NCBI GenBank assembly: GCA_963575745.1
Contig: CAUYUJ010019593.1
Location: 158,373 to 180,872 of the forward strand
DNA: 22,500 bases
Origin: Prorocentrum cordatum
Lineage: Eukaryota; Sar; Dinophyceae; Prorocentrales; Prorocentraceae
Direction: 5' to 3'
A program made the translations under genes and the position numbers. The stretch's first letter is position 1. Every line of letters begins with the position of its first letter. Positions 16,540 to 22,500 of this stretch are shown here, one piece after another. The notes beneath the pieces were generated by a model. That model was not told the DNA's origin, searched no databases, and saw only the letters and a program-made list of their open reading frames with translations.

Positions 16540-16814
16540 GCGTGATCCTGGACTGCGGCCGCCACGAGGTGGGGAACGGCAAGAAGGAGGACGACGACTG
16601 GTGGTTGGAGCTCCACGTGCTGCTCTCGCGCGCCACACGCCACGAGGACCTCCTGCTCGTGCGGGCGCCGCGCGTCGAGTTCTTCCGGGCAGTGCCGCCG
16701 GAGGGATTGCGGAAGCAGCTGGAGCAGTTTGCTACGCGCGCGAAGTGGTGCAGGAGGGAGGCGATGGCCCTCGCCAGGGAGCTGGGCTTCACCGAGTTTA
16801 TCCGCGGGGCTTGA
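16540..16814 (+). CDS. Terminal exon resembling an SF1 helicase C-terminus, copy 2
   Basis: It encodes the same 90 residues as 10555-10829, from VILDCGRHE to FIRGA and a TGA at 16812-16814, with the same AG acceptor at 16538-16539. I saw no coding difference between the copies. The nearest difference is downstream of the stop (G at 16826 in place of A at 10841). No upstream helicase exon lies between the two copies, so copy 2 could be expressed only as an alternative terminal exon or not at all. Motif evidence and doubts are as for copy 1. Confidence 0.58.
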
Positions 16815-17340
16815 CTTGAAAAGCGGCCCGCCCGAGCCTCGCCGTCTCTCGACGGTCTGATTGTTTGGCTTCGCGCCGCGGGCAACCCGCGCGCGTCGCT
16901 GGGACTCTCGGGGCGACCAGCGCGCGTCGCGAGAATTCCGCGCTGCGCTCTGCCCAGGGCCTCGTTCGCCCCCGTCGTCTCTCTGCCCAGCGGCCGCAGC
17001 CTAGGCCGCAATCAGCCAGCCCGCTAGCTTTCTCTGCTCCACGCAAAGGACGACCCGCGCGCGTCGCCGGGGCCCCTTCGGTGCGACCGGCGTGCGTCGC
17101 GGGGGCTCCGAGCGGCGCCGCGCCCGCGGCCTCGGACATGGGCGCGCGCGGGCGAATGGACAGAAAAATAACGGGAAGGAAGCGGGCGCGATCCTCGGGA
17201 GGAGCGTGCCGACATGGATGGACGTCGACGTTTATGCTCGTAGACTGATTCGCACGCGCGCTCATTCACAATCAGACTCAGTCGCGCTCAGTTTCTCGCG
17301 CGCAGACCTATCGTCTTCGCTCGCGTTGTGTGCCCCGCCG
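16815..17340. other. CpG-rich stretch after helicase-like exon, copy 2
   Basis: This is the duplicate of 10830-11355. No gene is recognised. Confidence 0.4.
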
Positions 17341-17389
17341 CGCATTTCGGCGCGCCCCTCGGACGGTTCGTGGCCCCATAGGGAGCGCG
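17341..17389. repeat. Isolated degenerate minisatellite unit, copy 2
   Basis: This is the duplicate of 11356-11404. Confidence 0.7.
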
Positions 17390-17442
17390 GGCAAATGTGA
17401 TTCATACTTGCGAAAATGCGCCGGTGGATGGCCCTGAACACA

Positions 17443-17700
17443 CAGAGGGGAGGTGTGCTCGCACCCCCCACTCCCCCCTTCACAGGGGGGGTGAGTTTTT
17501 CAAGCTCCCCCCCCTCCTTGAAAGGGGGGGGGGGGGGGCGGGGTCCGAACCCCCCCCCTCCCCACCTTGAAGGGGGGGTTGGGGTCTGGGCCCCCCTTTC
17601 CCCCTCCCCCCCTTGGCGCTGGAAACGGGAAGGGCGGGGGGGGTGGGCCCCCCCCCGTGCCCCCCTTTGCGCCGGGCAGGGGGCTGGGGACGGGGTCTCT
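17443..17700. repeat. G/C homopolymer hairpin block, copy 2
   Basis: This is the duplicate of 11458-11716, with a G-run one base shorter near 17525-17540. Confidence 0.85.
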
Positions 17701-19209
17701 CGGGTAGTGAGTAGAGAGTAGAGTGTTTTGAGTGGTGATTGGTGAGTAGTGGGTATTTGATTGTGAGTAGTGCGCAGTGAGTCGTGCGTAGTGAGTAGTG
17801 AGTAGTGGCTAGTGGGCAGTGGTAGTAGTGAGTAGTGCGTAGATATTTGCGAGTAGTTAGTAGTGAGTAGTGGGTAGTGAGTAGTGGTAAGGAAGAAGTG
17901 AGTAAGGAATTCTGAGTAGTGAGGAGTAAATAGTGTGTAGTGAGTAGTGCATAATGAGTAGTAAGCACGGAGTAGGGATGAGGGTGTATACAGTAGCGAA
18001 TAACGAGGAATGAATAGTAAGTAGTGAGTAGTGCGCAGTGAGTAGAGAATAGTGAGTAGTGAGTGGTGAGTAGCGAGTAGCGAATAGCGAGTAGGGAGTA
18101 GCGAGTAGGGAGTAGCGAGTAGTGAGTAGCGAGAAGGGCGTTGGGAGTAGCGAGTAGTGAGGAGGGAGTAGTCAGGAATCAGTAGTGAGTAGTGCGTAGG
18201 GACTAGTGCGTACTGAGTAGGGAGTAGCGAGTAGTGAGTAGTGAGTAGTGAGTAGTGAGTAGTGAGTAGGGAGTAGGGAGTACTGGGTAGTGACTAGTGA
18301 GTAGGGGGAAGCGAAAAAAGGGTATTGAGTAGTGGGTAGTGAGTAGGTAGTAGCGAGTAGCAATTCGTGAATAGAGAGTAGTGAGTCGTGAGTAGTGAGT
18401 AGTGAGTAGTGAGTATTGAGCAGCGATTTGCGACTAGTGGCTAGAGGGTAGGGAGGAGGGAGTAGTGAGTAGTGAGTAGCGAGTAGTGCGTAGTGGGTAG
18501 GGAATCTTTCGTATTGGGTAGCGAGTAACGGATAATGAATAGTGAATTGTGGGCAGTGCGTAGTGAGTAGTGAATTTTGAGTACCCAGTAGTAAGTAGTG
18601 GATAGTGGTTAGTGGGTAATGACTCTTAGTGTGTAGTGAGTACCGGGCAGTGAGTAGTGTTTAGTGAGTTGTGAGTATTGAGTACTGGGTAGTGAGTGGT
18701 GAGTAGCGAGTCGTAGGGAGTAGGAAGTAGTGAGTAGTGAGTGGTGGGAACGTAGTGAGTAGTGAGTAGTGGGTAGTGAATACTGCGTATTGGGTAGCGA
18801 GTAGGGCGTAGGGAGTAGCGAGTAGTGAGTAGTGAGTAGTGAGTACTGTGTAGGGAGTACGGAGTAGCGAGTAGCGAGTAGTGCATAGTGACTATTGAGT
18901 TGTGGGCAGTGAGCAGTGAATGGTGATGTGTGAGTAGTGAGTAGTGGGTAGTGGTTAGAGGGTAGTGAGTAGTGGTTTTTGATTAGTGAATAGTGGGTAC
19001 TGAGTAGTGTCTAGTGGGCAGTGAATATTGAGTAGTGGGTTGTGAGTAGTGAGTAGTGTGTAGTGGGTAGTGAGTAATGGGTAGGGAGTAGTGAGTAGTG
19101 AGTAGTGGGTAGTGGGTAGTGAATCGTGGGTAGTGAGTAGTCAGTCGTGAGTAGTGAGTATTGAGAAGTGAGGAGTGAGTAGCGAGTAGTGAAATGTGGG
19201 TAGTGCGTA
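17701..19209. repeat. Degenerate GTGAGTA heptamer satellite, copy 2
   Basis: It preserves the irregular variant order of copy 1 almost base for base, with T at 18427 in place of C and G at 18730 in place of A. The array was therefore copied as a block and did not re-expand afterwards. Confidence 0.95.
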
Positions 19210-19274
19210 ATGCGTAATGAGGTTTGGGTTTGGGGTTCGGGTTATGGGTTAGGGTAGGGGTGAGGATTTGTGTT
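19210..19274. repeat. G-rich telomere-like sequence, copy 2
   Basis: This is the duplicate of 13226-13290. Confidence 0.7.
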
Positions 19275-19303
19275 AGGGGTGGTAGGGGTCGGGTTCCGGA
19301 GAC

Positions 19304-19530
19304 CCGGGGCGCCGTGGCGAAAGGGGGGGAAGGGGGGGGGGGTCGAATTTGGCGCCAGAGGGGGGGAACGGGGGGGTCGGACCTTCCCCCCCCCGACGAC
19401 GGATCGGGAAAGGGGGGGAGGGGAGGGTTCCCCGACGACGGATCGGGAAAGGGGGGGAGGGGGGGGGGGTTCCCGACGACGGATCGGGGTAAGGGGGGGG
19501 GGTCCCAACCCCCCCCCATTGGGGTCATCC
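19304..19530. repeat. GACGACGGATCGGG tandem units with G-runs, copy 2
   Basis: This is the duplicate of 13320-13545. One G-run is interrupted by an A near 19458, a difference from copy 1. Confidence 0.85.
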
Positions 19531-19749
19531 AGCGGCGCGCCCTCCATAATTGCACTATTCGCAACTGCGTATGGTTGGGTCCTTCGCCAGGATAGTTTGT
19601 TTTTGGCGCCTTGCACTCGCGCCGGCTTGTGCGTCGCAGTCGTGTTGCGCCTTCGCTCTCGGCTTCGCAGTCGAGTCTCTGTGCGCAGGTAGCCTCTCGA
19701 CCACGTTGTCTTTATTTTTCGAAAAGTGGCCAACCGTGTATTCTTCTGC

Positions 19750-20449
19750 CCGCGCGTCCTTCTGGATGCTTGGCTCACTGACTGGCTGACTGACTGGGGT
19801 CCTCTCGGGGGTCCTCTCGGTGCCTTCGGGGGCGCCTGAAAGCTTCGTTGGTCGGTCTGAAGGCCATCTTGGGACTTCTTCGGGGTCCTCGGGCGACGTG
19901 GACACCATCGGGGGCGTCTGTGAGGCATTGGGATCCATTTCGAGGTTTTCTGATGCCGCCTGGGAGTATTTCTGGGGCTGCCAAGGCTGCCGGACCTTTT
20001 GTTCCTCCCCCCCTCCAAATCATCCAGATCGGGCTTCTGGGTGCGGGGCTTGGGGAGGTCCATCAGTCTCACGCGCCGAGCAGATTCAAAGGGGTCGGCA
20101 GTTTTTGGTCGGGGACCCTATTCGTGGCCGAGGCTCGCCGTGGCCAGAAGTCGAGTAGGAGATCGACAATTGATCTTTTTGTTGGAGCTACGAAAAATGC
20201 GCAGACTGTTTGGTTTACGAACATTACACGTCTGTCTTGTAGATCTGGCGAGCAAAGAACTTGTGGAGGAAATCCATGCTGGAGTTTATCTCCTGCTCGA
20301 GGGAAAATCGCTTTCGTTCCGTGCTCGGCGTTCCCACGGCTGTGCCACGAGGGGGCGGCCCTTCGGAGAGGGTGCTCTTCCACCCTCGGGTGCACGCCAG
20401 CATAGATTGATTGAGGATCCGTGGATTGGGGAAGGTACACCCCTCCTTA
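19750..20449. other. Post-duplication stretch, no supported gene
   Basis: It begins with CTGACTGG-type short repeats (19775-19797) and GGGGTCCTCTCGG repeats, then a weak CTTGGG-family patch to about 19990. From about 20165 to 20310 base composition becomes less GC-rich. An open plus-strand frame there reads LHVCLVDLASKELVEEI and neighbouring residues, but no domain or clear exon boundaries could be recognised. Confidence 0.45.
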
Positions 20450-20623
20450 CAGTCGGACCGAGTTATAAGGTCGAAGTTCGTCGGGGAGGGTACCTTGGTG
20501 TTCTTCGTGCTTGTTGGATGTTCTTGTGCATCCTGGGGATGGTACCCTTGGATGTCCCGTTAGTTTTGGCCGGCGGAGGGTCTTGTGTGCTTTAGGGATG
20601 TTCTTCTGGCCTAGGTCCGACTG
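20450..20623. mobile_element. 174-bp element with 10-bp terminal inverted repeats, copy 2
   Basis: It has the same CAGTCGGACC and GGTCCGACTG termini as 4429-4603 and a diverged but alignable interior (GTGCTTGTTGGATGTTCTTG, GTACCCTTGGATG, GGGATGTTCTTCTGGCC). Two copies in unrelated flanks support a mobile or formerly mobile element. It is not part of the 6-kb duplication. Confidence 0.65.
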
Positions 20624-21790
20624 CAGTGTGAAGAGAACTTCAAGCTTCGAGAAGGGTCTGTAGCGTTTTCTTAGACAGTATTGTCCAGGCCCAGATCTAC
20701 GAGAGTTCTGTGAGCACAAAGGCTCCGAGACAACGCCCAGGGTCCAGTCCAGAGCCTTGATTTTCTTATGCGATGTCTTGAGCCCATGAGAGCTGCGGCT
20801 TTTCCTTCAGATTCCTGATGGGTGTACCCCCCGGAACGTGAGGCCAGTGCCGCCCGATTTGGCGACGGGACAGGCGGATTCTGCACGGAAACGGGACCTG
20901 CCGCTAAGTCACGCGGCGCCCATCTATGTTTGCGCTTCTTCGGCTTTCAGAAGCCCTGCTGGAAGCCGCTGGGAGGTCCGCTGCCTCCTGAGGAGCCCTC
21001 CCAGGAACTCTTCCTGGACGCCCTCGTTGAGAGCCTTCCGAGGAGCCCTCCTGGAAGCCTCGCAGCACATATCTCATGCAATGTTTCTGGATGCCTCGCA
21101 GCACTTATTCACGTGCCCATACGCGTATACACATCAAATATGTATAGATGCCACGGTCTAGCCCGCCTAGCCCTCGATAGGCCCGAGGAATGCTCAGCAT
21201 TGGCGGCTCGCACGCTCGCTCTCGGAAGTCTGTACGGTGGGGGCCTTCGCCAAGAAATGTGCCCACTAGGCTTCAGACCCTGGGGGATTCATCATGGCGC
21301 CAACATCGCAGAGCTGACTTTGTTTGGGAAACGATAGGATCGGCCCGGAGCGTCCTGGAGAATTTCGTTCTGGATGTCGATGTGAATTTCGTGCGGATTT
21401 TGTGGGCCAGGAATGAAAACTAGAAAACATCCACGCGAAATTTGCTTCGTTTTCCACTCGCCGTTTCGGGGTTTTGCATTGACAGAAATCCACGCAAAAA
21501 TCCGCTGCAGCACGTCTGCGAGGTCGGTGAAGTGGGGACTCCTCGTGTGATGAGGGCGGCGATGGTATCCACGGCCAAGCCTCACCTGGTGCGCCACTGG
21601 CTTCCAGACCCTCGATTCTTCCTCCAACGGTTCTTACAGTCAACCAGCACAGTAATGACGAGCAACTTTCCAAGGCTACCCTTACATCCTCGCCCCTTCG
21701 GCCCATCCTCAGCGATTTTCTCTGGCCAACCTCCTTCGAAAAAGTGAACATGGCCCTCAAATGCCCTTGCGTCCTTACCTCGCATCCTCA
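20624..21790. other. Long stretch without a supported gene
   Basis: Open frames on both strands are short and unrecognisable. A patch at about 20940-21070 carries GAGGAGCCCTCCTGGAAGCC-type degenerate repeats related in style to the CTTGG family. At about 21385-21515 GCGGATTTTGTGG and the complement of CCACGCAAAAATCCGC form a weak inverted repeat. Confidence 0.45.
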
Positions 21791-21792
21791 CT

Positions 21793-22012
21793 ATGCGGCT
21801 TGACTGCATCCAGCGCCCTCATCGCCAGACTGTGCCGCTCCGCTCCGAGAGGCTCCCCCTGCCGCGTCGGGCGGTCGCGCCGCCCGACGGCCCTCCGCCT
21901 CTCCTCTGCGCGCTGGCCGCCGAGAGGACCTCGTCGAAGCCGCCCCGCATGATCGTGCAGGAGCTGCGGCGCGTGATGGCGGCGCAGCACGTGGCGTGCA
22001 AGCAGGCCGTCG
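21793..22012 (+). CDS. Possible exon of unknown function (weak)
   Basis: One plus-strand frame encodes LLCALAAERTSSKPPRMIVQ followed by ELRRVMAAQHVACKQAV, a helix-like, charged segment with G/C third positions that stands out from its surroundings. A candidate acceptor is CATCCAG, before about 21820. No donor is clear after about 22012, where the frame runs into Gly/Arg-rich repetitive sequence. No domain is recognised, and competing minus-strand frames are open across the same interval, so this may be chance. Confidence 0.3.
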
Positions 22013-22230
22013 GAGGGGGGGAGTCGGCACGGGGGAAGCGGGTCCCGAGGGAAACGGGTCCCGAGGATTGTCGTCGTGTTCTGGCCCCCTGGTCCCGAGG
22101 ACCGACAGAAGACGACCTCGGGATGAAGAGCTGGTGCTGGGGGTCCAGACCCCGGGGGTCCAGGCCCCGGTCCGGGGTCCTCCAAGCAAGTCGTCGGAGG
22201 AGGGGAGGAGGAGGTTGCTCGAAGGAGAAG

Positions 22231-22379
22231 GAGCGGCATGAGCATACCCTTGTGGAGCTCCGCGCGGATTTCTTGGATCTTCGCTGGCCCACCACCTCCC
22301 TGGCGCGCGAAGCGCGCCATGGCCCCAGCGCAGGTCCAAGAGATCCGCGTGGAGCCCCAACAGTTTATGTCTCTGCCGG
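22231..22379. repeat. Long foldback (inverted repeat) with perfect central palindrome
   Basis: The left arm 22257-22287 pairs with 22325-22355 at 27 of 31 positions. Weaker pairing continues outward to about 22231 and 22379. Between the arms, TGGCGCGCGAAGCGCGCCA (22301-22319) is a perfect hairpin with an 8-bp stem and a 3-nt loop. This could be a foldback/MITE-like element or an RNA hairpin. Confidence 0.7.
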
Positions 22380-22500
22380 TTTCTGTTCCTCTAGATGCAC
22401 GTGACGGACGGTGAGGAGATACGTGTAGGAGGCATCTGGAGGAGGCGCAGGAGAGGGAGGAGGAGGGCTGTGCTGGAAGGAGGCGGAGCAGGAGGAGGCT
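22380..22500. other. Window end: possible exon start in GGA-rich sequence
   Basis: A T/C-rich stretch ending CTCTAG precedes ATGCACGTGACGGACGGTGA at 22395, which opens a plus-strand frame (MHVTDGEEIRV) to the window edge. The frame soon becomes Arg/Gly-rich through GGAGGA repeats. It is too short to judge. Confidence 0.25.

Larger units (their letters stand above)
13765..19749. repeat. ~6-kb tandem duplication, copy 2
   Basis: This near-identical repeat of 7775-13764 begins GATGATC and ends TTCTTCTGC, after which the sequence diverges to CCGCGCG. It carries second copies of every element listed for copy 1. By eye about seven substitutions and a few indels separate the copies, so the duplication is recent, actively homogenised, or an assembly artefact. 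Confidence 0.95.

Noticed and set aside
19999-20595. Plus-strand open frame of 198 codons in a less GC-rich patch.
   Set aside because: It runs into the 10-bp-TIR element, has no recognised domain and lacks credible exon boundaries. It is only mentioned as weak.

Overview
The window looks like nuclear DNA of a GC-rich, repeat-rich eukaryote. A dinoflagellate is the best guess. The reasons are a spliced SNF1/AMPK-type kinase gene with very G/C-rich third codon positions, an orphan exon resembling the end of an SF1 helicase, interstitial CCCTAAA-type telomere-like repeats, long triplet microsatellites, and several small non-autonomous inverted-repeat elements in a mostly non-coding landscape. 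No bacterial operon, CRISPR array, rRNA or tRNA was seen. The organism call is inference; no intact dinoflagellate spliced leader was found.

Layout. Positions 1-1627 hold simple repeats (TCG, TG, two long TCC tracts) with no exon I can defend. Positions 1628-3617 are a large plus-strand exon of a SNF1/AMPK/MARK-family Ser/Thr kinase. It enters inside the glycine-rich loop, so the 5' exon or exons are missing. After the kinase domain come a UBA-like segment, a tail with many [S/T]-P-R motifs, and a poly-Ala tract. The apparent stop at 3637-3639 is probably intronic: an in-frame coding segment at 4929-5121 continues the same S-P-R style and ends in TAA. The proposed intron (3618-4928) carries a 151-bp TTAA-flanked MITE, a (GGA)n tract and a 175-bp element with 10-bp terminal inverted repeats. 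A diverged copy of that element lies at 20450-20623.

Positions 5122-6740 are non-coding: a second (GGA)n tract, a degenerate CTTGGGGGCC-type repeat field, a 10-bp tandem repeat and the first telomere-like patch. From about 6740 to 8540 there is a higher-order array built on a block of about 100 bp that contains GCATGCGTGCAGAATC.

A direct tandem duplication of about 6 kb dominates the rest: copy 1 is 7775-13764 (5990 bp) and copy 2 is 13765-19749 (5985 bp). The copies differ by only a handful of substitutions and small indels. Each carries, in order: the last part of the higher-order array, CCCTAAA repeats, a 215-bp MITE with 8-bp target-site duplications, a 170-bp inverted-repeat element, a CTTGG-repeat patch, an 88/89-bp minisatellite of eight units, a terminal exon resembling the end of an SF1 helicase, a G/C-homopolymer hairpin block, about 1.5 kb of degenerate GTGAGTA heptamer satellite, and G-rich telomere-like sequence.

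Positions 19750-22500 are mostly non-coding, with the second 10-bp-TIR element, a weak possible coding segment near 21800-22010 and a long foldback at 22231-22379. The only function supported with confidence is the kinase. The helicase-like exon is supported by motif character only, and nothing here shows that the two genes work together.
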